Positions 1 to 9,727 are shown, numbered from the stretch's first letter. The stretch: 64,000 bases of DNA from Acidimicrobiales bacterium (GCA_041394265.1 JAWKIO010000005.1:3038001-3102000), one strand, 5' to 3'. Program-made: numbers and translations. The notes: a model not told the origin generated them from the letters alone.

Positions 1-1
1 T

Positions 2-646
2 CGGTCCAGTCGGATCACGGCGTCGAGCCCGACCGAGCCCGGGTATCGACTGGCCGACATGGCGCGTGACGCCGTGGCCGTGCTCGACGCCGTCGGCTGG
101 GATCGAGCCGTTGTGTTCGGACAGTCGATGGGTGGGATGATCGCCCAGCAGTTGGCGATCGACCATCCTGAGCGTCTCCTCGCCCTGGTGTCGTTGATGT
201 CCTCCACCGGCAATCGGAGCGTGGGCCATCCGAGTGCGTCGGCGAAGGCAGGGCTGCTGTCGGTGCCGCCGAACGACCGCGCCGGCTGGCTCGATCACCG
301 GGTCGAGACCGAGCGCTACTGGGCGTCGCCGGCGCTGTGGGACCCGGCGTGGGTGCGGGCGAAGGGCGAGGCGATGTTCGATCACGGGATCGATCCCAAG
401 GGCACGGCCCGGCAGTACCGAGCGGTGCTTGCGAGCCCGATGCGCGACGCCGAACTCGGCGCGGTGAGGGCACCTACGCTCGTCCTGCACGGCTCGGCCG
501 ACACCCTGATCGACCCGTCGGGAGGTCGGCACACCGCAGCGTGCGTCGCCGGAGCTCGGTACGTCGAGATCGACGGCATGGGCCACGATCTCCCGCCCGC
601 GCTGTGGTCGCGCCTTGCGGCTGAGGCGGCGACGCTGATCGCTTGA
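2..646 (+). CDS. alpha/beta hydrolase, 5' partial
   Basis: The C-terminal 214 residues of an alpha/beta-hydrolase-fold enzyme are visible; the start lies before the window. The open frame continues upstream of the first ATG (position 59) into the typical YRLADMARD helix, so that ATG is internal. The nucleophile elbow GQSMGG (serine codon near 125), an acid-turn aspartate in HGSADTLID and the histidine of DGMGHDLP form a complete catalytic triad. Substrate cannot be told; 3-oxoadipate enol-lactonase, esterase and haloperoxidase-like relatives all share this pattern. The gene is followed by an acyl-CoA racemase in the same direction with an 82-bp gap. Confidence 0.85.
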   Translation, partial: RSSRITASSPTEPGYRLADMARDAVAVLDAVGWDRAVVFGQSMGGMIAQQLAIDHPERLLALVSLMSSTGNRSVGHPSASAKAGLLSVPPNDRAGWLDHRVETERYWASPALWDPAWVRAKGEAMFDHGIDPKGTARQYRAVLASPMRDAELGAVRAPTLVLHGSADTLIDPSGGRHTAACVAGARYVEIDGMGHDLPPALWSRLAAEAATLIA

Positions 647-728
647 GCGACAACGCGGTCGACTCGCTTTGTCCTCTCGGGCGCAGCGTTCTACGTTGGC
701 GACGTTCGCCGAGTAGCAGGAGCAGTCC

Positions 729-1874
729 ATGGGTCCATTGCAGGGTGTCAAGATCATCGAGCTCGCCGGGATCGGGCCTGGCCCGTTCGCTGCGATGATG
801 CTGTCCGACATGGGCGCCGAGGTCATCCGGGTCGAGCGTTCGTCGGCCGTGACGGGCGGCGACCCTGCCAACCCGCCGAAGGACGCACTGACCCGCGGTC
901 GCCGCTCGATTGGCGTCGATCTGAAGAACCCCGAAGGCGTCGAGACCGTGCTCAAGATGATCGAGCAGGCCGACGGCCTCATCGAGGGCTTCCGCCCCGG
1001 TGTCACCGAACGGATGGGTCTCGGGCCCGACGTCTGCCTCGCCCGGAATCCCAAGCTCGTCTACGGACGCATGACCGGCTGGGGCCAGGAAGGTCCCTAC
1101 GCACTCGCAGCCGGGCACGATATCAACTACATCGCGCTTGCCGGGGCGCTCGAGCCCATCGGTCGTGCCGGTGAGGCGCCGATGCCCCCGCTCAACCTCG
1201 TTGGCGACTTCGGCGGCGGCGGGATGCTGATGGCGTTCGGTCTGGCGTGCGGCATCATCTCGGCCCGCTCCACCGGTGAAGGCCAAGTCGTCGACGCCGC
1301 CATGGTCGACGGTGCCGCTGCCCTGATGAACATGTTCTGGGGCATGCGGGCCAGCGGGTTCTGGAACGACGAGCGCGGCACCAACATGCTCGACACCGGC
1401 GCGCCGTTCTACGACGTCTACGAGACCTCCGACGGTCTCTACATCTCGATCGGTTCGATCGAGCCGCAGTTCTATGCCGAGCTGATGCGGCTGTCCGGGC
1501 TGGGCGAGCGTGCCGACTTCCCGTCGCAGAACAGCCGCGGCGACTGGCCCGCCATGAAGGAGATCGTCGCCGAGGTGTTCAAGACCAAGACCCGTGCCGA
1601 ATGGTGCGAGATCATGGAGCACACCGACGTCTGCTTCGCCCCGGTGCTGTCGATGGACGACGCATCGAAGCACCCGCACAACGTGTCTCGCGGCACCTTC
1701 ATCGAGGTGGCCGGACTCACGCAGGCGGCGCCGGCGCCTCGGTTCTCCAAGACCTCACCCGGCACGCCGGCACCGGCGGCGCACCCGGGTCAGCACACCG
1801 ACGAGGTCCTCGCCGACTACGGCTTCGACGCCGACGCGATCGCCAACCTCCGCTCCGGCGGAGCGATCGCCTGA
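729..1874 (+). CDS. mcr: alpha-methylacyl-CoA racemase (CaiB/BaiF CoA-transferase family)
   Basis: This 381-residue protein belongs to the family III CoA-transferase fold and closely resembles mycobacterial MCR, which epimerises 2-methyl-branched acyl-CoA esters (branched fatty acid and sterol side-chain breakdown). Residues matching the MCR catalytic set are visible: His130 in AAGHDINYI, Asp160 in NLVGDFGGG and Glu245 in GSIEPQFY. The N-terminus ELAGIGPGPFAAM is the usual nucleotide-loop start. Length is close to MCR (about 360 residues). The start is supported by AGGAG eight bases upstream. A CoA-transferase role is the alternative, but the His/Asp/Glu pattern favours a racemase. Confidence 0.85.
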   Translation: MGPLQGVKIIELAGIGPGPFAAMMLSDMGAEVIRVERSSAVTGGDPANPPKDALTRGRRSIGVDLKNPEGVETVLKMIEQADGLIEGFRPGVTERMGLGPDVCLARNPKLVYGRMTGWGQEGPYALAAGHDINYIALAGALEPIGRAGEAPMPPLNLVGDFGGGGMLMAFGLACGIISARSTGEGQVVDAAMVDGAAALMNMFWGMRASGFWNDERGTNMLDTGAPFYDVYETSDGLYISIGSIEPQFYAELMRLSGLGERADFPSQNSRGDWPAMKEIVAEVFKTKTRAEWCEIMEHTDVCFAPVLSMDDASKHPHNVSRGTFIEVAGLTQAAPAPRFSKTSPGTPAPAAHPGQHTDEVLADYGFDADAIANLRSGGAIA

Positions 1875-1954
1875 TCTTGCGCCTTTGGGCGCCGAGCTCG
1901 GCCTGGCGCCTTCCGGCGGCGAGCTCGATCTCGCGGCTTCGGGCGCGGTCCTCC

Positions 1955-1960
1955 TAGCCT
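1955..1960 (+). promoter_or_regulatory. TANNNT -10 hexamer of PIG-L gene (leaderless)
   Basis: TAGCCT lies seven bases before the ATG at 1968 and no Shine-Dalgarno is present between them, which fits transcription starting at or next to the start codon. Confidence 0.5.
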
Positions 1961-1967
1961 TTGCACC

Positions 1968-2762
1968 ATGTCGACACTCGTGTGTTTCCACGCTCATCCC
2001 GACGACGAAGCCATCGGTACCGGCGGCCTCATGGCCAAGGCTGCGGCCGCCGGTCATCGAGTGGTGCTGATCACGGCGACCAACGGTGAGCAGGGCGAAC
2101 CGAAGCCGGGAGTCCTGGCTGACGGTGAGCCGCTCGCTGAGCGACGTCTGGTCGAGCTGGAACGGTCGGCCAAGATCCTCGGCGCCGAGCTGTTGCTCAT
2201 GGGCTATGAGGACTCGGGGATGATGGGCGAGCCGGCCAACGACAATCCGGCCTGCTTCTGGCAAGCCGATCTCGACGACGCCGCGGGCCGACTGGCCGAT
2301 CTGCTACGTGAGATCGAGCCCGACGTCCTCACGATCTACGACGAGCATGGTTTGTACGGCCATCCCGACCACATCAAGGTGCATCAGGTCGGCCTCCGAG
2401 CCGCCGAGCTGGTCGGCCTCGACCATGTCTACCTGGGTACCGTCAACCGCGATCGTGCCCTCGCCGGCTTCAGCGCGATGAGAGAACACCTGGGGCCCGA
2501 TGCCGATCTGCCCGATCCCGACGACTTTGCAGAGTTCGGGATGCCCGAGAACGATCTGTCGTACGAGATCGACGCCACGGCGTTCGCCGAGGTGAAGAAG
2601 GAGGCCCTCTCGCAGCATCGCTCGCAGGTCTCGCCCGACGACTTTTTCCTGGCCATGCCCGACGAAGCGTTCGTCACGATGTTCGGCTGGGAGACCTACG
2701 CCATTCCTGGCGTGACCGGTACCGGCGGTCCCGAAGTGGTCGAGCTCCTTCCCGGGCTCTGA
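1968..2762 (+). CDS. PIG-L family deacetylase
   Basis: This 264-residue protein is a zinc-dependent N-deacetylase of the LmbE/PIG-L family, which also contains MshB and Mca of mycothiol metabolism. The zinc/catalytic motif AHPDDE is at residues 9-14 and the second conserved motif GHPDHIKVH at 131-139. The fold is complete and has no signal peptide, so it is probably cytosolic. Substrate is not determinable from sequence; a GlcNAc-type amide in thiol or glycan metabolism is the family norm. Start chosen because a TAGCCT hexamer sits seven bases upstream. It converges on a small minus-strand gene across a tandem repeat. Confidence 0.85.
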   Translation: MSTLVCFHAHPDDEAIGTGGLMAKAAAAGHRVVLITATNGEQGEPKPGVLADGEPLAERRLVELERSAKILGAELLLMGYEDSGMMGEPANDNPACFWQADLDDAAGRLADLLREIEPDVLTIYDEHGLYGHPDHIKVHQVGLRAAELVGLDHVYLGTVNRDRALAGFSAMREHLGPDADLPDPDDFAEFGMPENDLSYEIDATAFAEVKKEALSQHRSQVSPDDFFLAMPDEAFVTMFGWETYAIPGVTGTGGPEVVELLPGL

Positions 2763-2789
2763 CGCCCACATCGGGTCGGGGCATCTCGG

Positions 2790-2894
2790 TCAGGCGAAGT
2801 CGCCTTCGGTCACGTGGGTCAGGCGAAATCGCCTTCGGTCACGTGGGTCAGGCGAAATCGCCTTCGGTCACGTGGGTCAGGCGAAATCGCCTTC
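2790..2894. repeat. 29-bp tandem repeat, four copies (last partial)
   Basis: Copies begin at 2790, 2819, 2848 and 2877. Each holds GGCGAAATCGCC (first copy has one change) followed by a CACGTG palindrome. The fourth copy is the 3' end of the minus-strand gene at 2877-3170 (codons for EGDFA plus TGA), so the array is a serial copy of that gene end beyond its own stop codon. The 29-bp period does not preserve reading frame. Confidence 0.95.
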
Positions 2895-3170
2895 GTCGAA
2901 GCCGCCGAGGTCGCCTGCTCCTCGGAACACGTGGGCTCGACCGTCGGAGCGGACCAGCACGGCATCGCCGGTGAAGCTGCCTTCGGGTCCCGAGATCAGT
3001 AGGCGGTAGGGCGCCTGGTCGAGCGCCTCGTTTGCCCGGGTCCTCACGATGAGCTCCCAGTCCAGATTTGGGTTCTCCGGGTAGCGCACGACCATGAGAT
3101 CGCCGCCGACGAGCGGGAGGTCGCGGCCCGAAGCCGCCAGCTGTTCGACGTAGTACTGGCGGTGCTTCAT
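2877..3170 (-). CDS. conserved hypothetical protein, 97 residues
   Basis: A small soluble protein starting MKHRQYYVEQL and ending GGFDEGDFA, with no signal peptide or membrane segment. I do not recognise a family. The start at 3170 is favoured over the longer upstream frame because TACCCT (3178-3183) lies seven bases before the ATG, and because the upstream extension is arginine/proline-rich in the way of non-coding frames. The TGA falls inside the first unit (as read on this strand) of a 29-bp tandem repeat, so the gene end has been duplicated downstream. Confidence 0.65.
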   Translation of the reverse strand: MKHRQYYVEQLAASGRDLPLVGGDLMVVRYPENPNLDWELIVRTRANEALDQAPYRLLISGPEGSFTGDAVLVRSDGRAHVFRGAGDLGGFDEGDFA

Positions 3171-3177
3171 CGGGGGC

Positions 3178-3183
3178 AGGGTA
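3178..3183 (-). promoter_or_regulatory. TANNNT -10 hexamer, leaderless minus-strand gene
   Basis: TACCCT on the minus strand ends seven bases before the ATG at 3170. It supports the short start of the 97-residue gene. Confidence 0.45.
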
Positions 3184-3231
3184 GTGGGCGACCCGGGCCA
3201 CGAGGGACGATGTCGGCCGAGCAGGCGCCGG

Positions 3232-3237
3232 TACGAT
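3232..3237 (+). promoter_or_regulatory. TANNNT -10 hexamer, leaderless plus-strand gene
   Basis: TACGAT ends seven bases before GTG at 3245. It overlaps the ATG at 3236, which argues that the ATG is not the start of the downstream membrane protein. Confidence 0.5.
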
Positions 3238-3244
3238 GCGGTCC

Positions 3245-3604
3245 GTGACGTTTGCAGGGATCCACGGTGTCTGGGCCTGGGTGGTCGTGGTGTCCAACGC
3301 CGTCGCCGGTCTCTGGGCATTGGGAGCCCATCGTCTCCCGGCGCTCCGTCACCGTGCCTTGTGGATCGTCACCGCCGCGGCCCAAGTCGCGATCGGTATC
3401 CAGGTGCTGCTCGGTGTCCTCGCCCTCCAGCTCGAGGAGAAGGAGATCGGCGAGTTCCACATGTTCTACGGATTCGTCGCGTTCGCCTCGGTCGGGATCA
3501 TCTACAGCTACCGACAACAGCTCGAAGCCTGGACCTACCTGCTCTATGGGTTCGGCGGTCTGTTCTTGATGGGTCTCGGGTTGCGCGCCATCTTCCTCGC
3601 CTGA
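3245..3604 (+). CDS. small integral membrane protein
   Basis: A hydrophobic protein of 119 residues with about four membrane segments: WAWVVVVSNAVAGLWALGA, a central segment from ALWIVTAAAQVAIG to LLGVLAL, FYGFVAFASVGIIYSY, and YLLYGFGGLFLMGLGLRA at the C-terminus. A charged LEEKEIGEFHMFYG loop sits between segments two and three. No enzyme motif is seen and I cannot name a function. GTG at 3245 is preferred to ATG at 3236 because the ATG lies inside a -10 hexamer. It is divergent from the 97-residue gene with only 74 bp between starts, so their promoters nearly abut. Confidence 0.7.
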   Translation: MTFAGIHGVWAWVVVVSNAVAGLWALGAHRLPALRHRALWIVTAAAQVAIGIQVLLGVLALQLEEKEIGEFHMFYGFVAFASVGIIYSYRQQLEAWTYLLYGFGGLFLMGLGLRAIFLA

Positions 3605-3683
3605 GACGCGAACGACCCCGCCCAGCGAATGCCGGACGGGGTCGATGGTGTTCCTCGGCGCGGCGGGCAGCCACACCGATCGA

Positions 3684-5357
<1,674 letters not shown>

Positions 5358-5424
5358 GTGGTACTCCGACGTCGTTGTCGAACGGGTGGGGGAGTGGTCA
5401 CCGCGGAGACGGTGGCCGGGTTGC

Positions 5425-5664
5425 TCAGTCGTCGTCTTCCTGCAGCCAGGCGGGGGTGCCCATGTCGACCTCGGAACCGAGCCGGACCCTGATGGCCTGG
5501 TGCTGGTCGTTGAGGTCGAAGTTCACTCGCTGTCCCGGTCGGAGCATCCGGAAGACCGAACCTCGAAGGGCGTCCTCGGCGAGATCGATCTCGGTGAGAT
5601 CTCGTTCGCTCAGGACGACACCATCCTTGGTCATTGGGTCGTACGACTTCACCACACCTTGCAT
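5425..5664 (-). CDS. cold-shock-like small nucleic-acid-binding protein
   Basis: A 79-residue protein with a five-stranded OB-fold layout like CspA: MQGVVKSYDPMTKDGVV opens the first strands and FRMLRPGQRVNFDLND is the late RxGQxVxF strand. Aromatic RNP1/RNP2 residues of classical Csp proteins are largely absent, so nucleic acid binding may differ. The family is seen in actinobacteria as Csp-like proteins ending in GSEVDMGTP. The start is fixed by GAGGAA a few bases upstream of ATG at 5664. It lies just upstream of pckA in the same direction, with 67 bp between them, so the two may be co-transcribed. Confidence 0.7.
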   Translation of the reverse strand: MQGVVKSYDPMTKDGVVLSERDLTEIDLAEDALRGSVFRMLRPGQRVNFDLNDQHQAIRVRLGSEVDMGTPAWLQEDDD

Positions 5665-5958
5665 GAGTTCCTCGTTCTCCGTCTTGTGATTGCGCTGTGC
5701 CGAGCGGCGTCGCGCCTTGGTTCTCACACCTGATGTGGTGCACGACATCGTGCGCCGCACCGCCGCCCGAAGGCGACGTGAAATCCAAGGGTACGCCAAG
5801 TCCCGGGGCCGATGAAAGCCCGGAAGTACAGTATCGCTCCGGGTAATCGCGCCCATCGGTGCGACGTATCCGCGTCGCATTTCTGCTGCACGGGAGTGTA
5901 AACGCTTGCAAGTCACGAGCGTGGACTCACGGTTCCGGCGCTGCACACTGGAGTTGCT
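5665..5958. other. divergent intergenic region between csp-like gene and recG
   Basis: This 294-bp stretch separates divergent starts and should hold both promoters. I see a palindrome GCACGACATCGTGC near 5741-5754 and an A/T-richer patch near 5820-5915, but no convincing -35/-10 pair and no small reading frame with support. Confidence 0.4.
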
Positions 5959-8151
5959 ATGACGCCCGCCACGCCGACCACCGGACCCCTCGGGTACCGC
6001 GATCTCCAGGCGATCGGCGTCGCCCGACTCAACGGTGTCGGCGAGAAGAAGCTGAAGGGGCTGGCCGCCCTCGAGATCGCCACACTGCTCGACCTTCTCA
6101 CCCACTATCCGCGTCGCTACATCGACCGCACCAAGGAGGCGCGGATCGCCGAATTGCACGACGGCGAGGAAGCGAGCGTGTTCGTCACCGTCAAACGCAC
6201 CGAGTCCCGTCGAATCAAGGGAAATCGGGTGATGGTCACGTCGACCGTCACCGACGGTCACACCTCGATGAAGCTGACCTTCTTCAACCAGCACTGGCGG
6301 ACGCGCCAGCTGGTCGAGGGTCGGGAGGCCGTGGTCTACGGGAAGCTGTCGTTCTTCCGCAACGAACGACAGATGTCGAACCCCGTGGTCGACCTCGTCG
6401 GCAACCAGACGGGTCGCATCATTCCCGTCTACCCACAGTCGGAGAAGTCGGGCTTGCACACCAACGACGTCGTCGGCTTCGTGGCCGAGGCGCTGCGGCG
6501 CACGGTCGGCGACGGGGCGCGGGGCATCATTGATCCGCTGCCGATGTCGATCCTCGATCGATTCGACTTCATCGACCGGCAGGCGGCGATCACCGGGATC
6601 CACGAACCCGAGTCGATGGCCGAAGCCATGATCGCCAAGCGTCGCCTGGTCTTCGATGAACTCTTTCGGATGCAACTTGCACTGGTCATGCGCAAACGGG
6701 CCATCGAGGCGACCGAGGTGGGGCTGGTGCACACGGTCGGCGGCCCGCTCGTGCAGCGGTTCTACCAGAGCCTGCCGTTTCCGCTCACCGGCGCCCAGCA
6801 ACGGGCCATCGATCAGATCGGGCGCGATCTGACTCGGCCGATCCCGATGCACCGTCTGCTCCAGGGCGATGTCGGTGCGGGCAAGACCATGGTGGCGGTG
6901 GCGTCGATGCTCGCCGCGATCGATGGCGGGCACCAGGCGGCGATGATGGCGCCCACCGAGGTCTTGGCCGAGCAGCACGCAGCAGGCATTCGCCGTATGC
7001 TCGACGGTCTCACCGTGCCGGCGCCCAACAGCCTGCTCGGTGATCGGCCTCTCAAGATCGAGCTGTTGTCGAACCGGACCGCCGCCGCCGATCGGCGGCG
7101 CATCCTCAACGATCTCGTCGTCGGCGAGGTCGACCTCGTGATCGGCACCCACGCGCTCATCCAGGACAAGGTGAAGTTCCATTCGCTCGGGGTCGTCGTG
7201 ATCGACGAGCAACATCGATTCGGTGTCGAGCAGCGGGCGGCGTTGCGCGACAAGTCCATGGGCGACGCGCTCCCCGACGTCCTCGTCATGACGGCAACAC
7301 CGATCCCGCGCACCGCAGCGATGACCGTCTACGGCGATCTCGATGTGTCGATCCTCGACGAGCTCCCGCCGGGTCGTACACCCATCGACACTCGTTGGGT
7401 GCGGGCGCCGGGTTCGCTCGAAGGCGAGTTGGCGCCCGACGCCGCGACGGCGCTCGATGCCATGTGGTCATCGGTGCGTTCGGCCATCGCCGAGGGACGT
7501 CAGGTCTATGTGGTCTGCCCCCTGATCGACGAGTCCGAGAAGCTCGAGGTCGCGTCGGCCGAGTCGATCTACGAGCGACTGCAGATGGTCGAACTCGCTG
7601 GCGAAGCGATCGGGTTGCTGCACGGCAAGATGGCGCCGGCCGACAAGGACGCCACCATGGACGCCTTCCGGCGGGGTGATCTCGACGTTTTGGTGGCCAC
7701 GACCGTGATCGAGGTCGGTGTCGACGTGCCGAACGCCACGATCATGGTGATCCTCGACGCCGACCGGTTCGGCATCGCCCAGCTCCACCAGTTGCGCGGC
7801 CGGGTGGGGCGTGGGGCGCACGCATCCACGTGTTGGCTCGTCGGCGAGGCCACCACACCCGACGGCGAGGCCCGACTCGAAGCGCTGGTTGCCAGTACCG
7901 ACGGGTTCGAGCTGGCCGAGGTCGATCTCGACCTTCGGGGTGAGGGCACGATCCTCGGGGAGCGGCAGAAGGGTCGCAACGATCTCAAGCTGGCCTCGCT
8001 ACGGCTCGATCGCGAGACCGTCGTGCAGGCTCGCAAGGTCGCCATCGAGCTGGTCGACGCCGACCCCACGCTCGCCCATCATCCGGCCCTCGCCGCCGAG
8101 CTCGAGGTCTTCCTCGACGAAGCCGACGCCGAATTCCTCCTCAAAGGCTGA
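5959..8151 (+). CDS. recG: ATP-dependent DNA helicase RecG
   Basis: RecG reverses stalled replication forks and branch-migrates Holliday junctions. The 730-residue protein has an N-terminal wedge/OB domain (HYPRRYIDRT near residue 50, then the OB strands to about 170), the helicase Walker A GDVGAGKT near residue 303, motif II VIDEQHRFGVEQR, motif III MTATPIPRTAAM and motif VI QLRGRVGRG. Length is normal for RecG. The start is supported by GGAG six bases upstream of ATG. It ends in front of an 18-bp palindrome that separates it from a convergent zinc-ribbon gene. Confidence 0.97.
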   Translation: MTPATPTTGPLGYRDLQAIGVARLNGVGEKKLKGLAALEIATLLDLLTHYPRRYIDRTKEARIAELHDGEEASVFVTVKRTESRRIKGNRVMVTSTVTDGHTSMKLTFFNQHWRTRQLVEGREAVVYGKLSFFRNERQMSNPVVDLVGNQTGRIIPVYPQSEKSGLHTNDVVGFVAEALRRTVGDGARGIIDPLPMSILDRFDFIDRQAAITGIHEPESMAEAMIAKRRLVFDELFRMQLALVMRKRAIEATEVGLVHTVGGPLVQRFYQSLPFPLTGAQQRAIDQIGRDLTRPIPMHRLLQGDVGAGKTMVAVASMLAAIDGGHQAAMMAPTEVLAEQHAAGIRRMLDGLTVPAPNSLLGDRPLKIELLSNRTAAADRRRILNDLVVGEVDLVIGTHALIQDKVKFHSLGVVVIDEQHRFGVEQRAALRDKSMGDALPDVLVMTATPIPRTAAMTVYGDLDVSILDELPPGRTPIDTRWVRAPGSLEGELAPDAATALDAMWSSVRSAIAEGRQVYVVCPLIDESEKLEVASAESIYERLQMVELAGEAIGLLHGKMAPADKDATMDAFRRGDLDVLVATTVIEVGVDVPNATIMVILDADRFGIAQLHQLRGRVGRGAHASTCWLVGEATTPDGEARLEALVASTDGFELAEVDLDLRGEGTILGERQKGRNDLKLASLRLDRETVVQARKVAIELVDADPTLAHHPALAAELEVFLDEADAEFLLKG

Positions 8152-8181
8152 CCCCACCACCGCCGTCACCCAAAAGACCAT

Positions 8182-8234
8182 CGCAACTTTGGAGAGTTGT
8201 TGCCGCTCAGAGGTGCCAACTCTCCAAAGTTGCG
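8182..8234. terminator. 18-bp palindrome, probable bidirectional terminator
   Basis: Arms 8182-8199 and 8217-8234 are perfect reverse complements (core CAACTTTGGAGAGTTG) around a 17-nt loop. It sits between convergent recG and the zinc-ribbon gene. No U-tract follows on the plus strand; on the minus strand a short T-run (TCTTTTGG) follows. A REP-like repeat is the alternative. Confidence 0.6.
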
Positions 8235-8251
8235 TGGATTTTGGTTGGGGG

Positions 8252-8428
8252 TCAGTAGGCGTCGGTGTCGTCGTCGGCGATGACGATGTCCCAGCGGTCG
8301 AGGCAGTCCTTGCAGCGATAGGGGAGCACCGTGCCTGGATCGAGTTCGCCGTCCTCGGGGAACCAACCGAGCGGGTAGCAGGTGCCCCCACAGTCGACAC
8401 AAACGATCTCGGCATCGGGCATCGGCAT
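8252..8428 (-). CDS. small zinc-ribbon protein, 58 residues
   Basis: This short gene encodes MPMPDAEIVCVDCGGTCYPL followed by an acidic linker, then YRCKDCLDRWD and an acidic tail ending DDDTDAY. The CxxC...C and CxxC pairs are a treble-clef or zinc-ribbon pattern. No specific family is recognised; a nucleic-acid or protein adaptor is only a guess. Support for it being real: the paired cysteine motifs, a TAGCGT hexamer seven bases before ATG at 8428 that mirrors the rsmD promoter, and a strong palindrome right after its stop. The 59-codon frame is too short for usual length cut-offs and is easily missed. Confidence 0.7.
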   Translation of the reverse strand: MPMPDAEIVCVDCGGTCYPLGWFPEDGELDPGTVLPYRCKDCLDRWDIVIADDDTDAY

Positions 8429-8434
8429 ACCCCC

Positions 8435-8455
8435 GACGCTATTCCCGGTAGCGTC
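8435..8455. promoter_or_regulatory. mirror-image divergent promoters, rsmD and zinc-ribbon gene
   Basis: GACGCTA (8435-8441) and TAGCGTC (8449-8455) form a perfect inverted repeat. On each strand it supplies a TAGCGT hexamer 6-7 bases before a start codon (GTG 8461 on plus, ATG 8428 on minus). Both mRNAs would be leaderless, and only one polymerase could bind at a time. Confidence 0.6.
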
Positions 8456-8460
8456 GGCCC

Positions 8461-9099
8461 GTGCGCATCATCGCCGGGACGGCCCGAGGACGGACGATCA
8501 AGGCCCCCGAGGGGCGGGGGACTCGCCCGATCACCGACCGGGCCAAAGAGGCGATCTTCAACATGCTCGTCAGCCTCGGTGGCGTCGATGACGCCGTCGT
8601 CTTCGACCTGTTCGCCGGCAGCGGATCGTTCGGGCTCGAGAGTCTGTCGAGAGGCGCTGCGCACGTGACGTTCGTCGAGAGCGACCGCAACGCGCTCCGC
8701 ACTCTCGAGGGGAATCTCGCCACGCTCGGGTTCGCCGAACGCGCAACGATCTTGTCGATGCCGGTCGAGCGGGCGATCCAGACGATCGGGCACGCCGACA
8801 TCGCCTTCTGTGACCCGCCGTACCGGCTCGACATCTGGGAGACCCTCCTGGCCGGCATCGACGCCGATCTGATCGTCGGTCATGCCGAGCGCCCGATCGC
8901 GCTGACCGACCGGTGGGTCGAGGAACGGCGACGCAGCTACGGCCGGGCAAAGATCGTCATCGCGTCGCTGGCCGCCGGGTCGATCGAGGTCACGGGGTCG
9001 CTCGAAGTAGGGGCGTCGCTCGAGGTAGGGGGGTCGCTCGACTCCTCGTCGACGCCCGACGACGCTGTCGCAAGCGAGGTCGACCGAAGCGACGAGTAG
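8461..9099 (+). CDS. rsmD: 16S rRNA (guanine966-N2)-methyltransferase RsmD
   Basis: This SAM-dependent enzyme methylates G966 of 16S rRNA. It has the RsmD opening RIIAGTARGRTIKAPEG, the SAM-binding loop FDLFAGSGSFGLES near residues 48-61 and the catalytic DPPY at 118-121. The 212-residue length exceeds the usual 180-190 because of a C-terminal tail containing 18-bp tandem repeats (SLEVGA/SLEVGG from about 9000) that is probably disordered. The GTG start is set by a TAGCGT hexamer six bases upstream. rsmD-coaD is a common pair. Confidence 0.93.
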   Translation: MRIIAGTARGRTIKAPEGRGTRPITDRAKEAIFNMLVSLGGVDDAVVFDLFAGSGSFGLESLSRGAAHVTFVESDRNALRTLEGNLATLGFAERATILSMPVERAIQTIGHADIAFCDPPYRLDIWETLLAGIDADLIVGHAERPIALTDRWVEERRRSYGRAKIVIASLAAGSIEVTGSLEVGASLEVGGSLDSSSTPDDAVASEVDRSDE

Positions 9100-9247
9100 C
9101 GCTTCGCGCGGTCGCCATCGTCTTGGGCCCGCTACTCTGTCGGAAGCGGGGGGACAGCGTCGGCGTTCGTTGACGCTTGGGCAGGAGATGTTTCGTCCAG
9201 CGACAGCGTCGGTCCAACATGGGTTGGGTCGACCACAAGGAATCCAC

Positions 9248-9727
9248 GTGTCAGTTGCCCTCTACCCAGGCTCCTTCGATCCGATCCACAACGGTCATCT
9301 CCAAGTGATCGAGACGATTGCGCCGTTGTTCGACGACCTGATCGTCGGTGTCGGGCACAATCCCGAGAAGCCGTCAGGACTGTTCACCCCTGACGAGCGG
9401 GTCGCCATGATCCGCAGCGCGGTCGCCGGCCTCACCAACGTTCGGGTCGAACTTTTCGTCGGGCTGGCCACGGCTGCGGCCATCGGATTCGGAGCCGACT
9501 GCCTCGTGAAGGGGGTGCGTGGTGCCGGTGACCTCGACGCCGAGATGCAGCAGGCGGCGATGAACTCGCTGACTGCCGGCGTGCCGACGCTGTTCGCCCC
9601 CGCCATGGGTGAGGCCTCGCTGGTGTCGAGTCGCTATGTGCGGGAGATCGCCGCCATGGGCGGCGACATCAATTCCGTCGTCCCCTCCGCTGTCGCCGCT
9701 CAACTCAATGAGAGGTTCCCGTCATGA
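9248..9727 (+). CDS. coaD: phosphopantetheine adenylyltransferase
   Basis: CoaD joins ATP and 4'-phosphopantetheine to make dephospho-CoA, the fourth step of CoA synthesis. The 159-residue protein begins with the nucleotidyltransferase signature YPGSFDPIHNGH (HxGH at residues 14-17) and carries SSRYVREIAAMGGDI near the C-terminus, the counterpart of the ISSTxVR loop. GTG at 9248 is chosen over the open frame from 9170 because the family starts directly at this strand and AAGGA precedes it. Its last four bases overlap the start of the coiled-coil gene (ATGA). Confidence 0.95.
   Translation: MSVALYPGSFDPIHNGHLQVIETIAPLFDDLIVGVGHNPEKPSGLFTPDERVAMIRSAVAGLTNVRVELFVGLATAAAIGFGADCLVKGVRGAGDLDAEMQQAAMNSLTAGVPTLFAPAMGEASLVSSRYVREIAAMGGDINSVVPSAVAAQLNERFPS

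Noticed and set aside
1875..1967. Degenerate repeats of GGCGCC/GAGCTCG between the racemase and PIG-L genes
   Set aside because: Short, imperfect and too low in information to call; a weak hairpin at most.
3236..3604. ATG 3236 as start of the small membrane protein
   Set aside because: The ATG sits inside the TACGAT hexamer; GTG 3245 is the better start.
8166..8402. 78-codon minus-strand frame after recG
   Set aside because: It overlaps the palindrome, is Arg/His-rich and is in a different frame from the cysteine-motif gene at 8252-8428.
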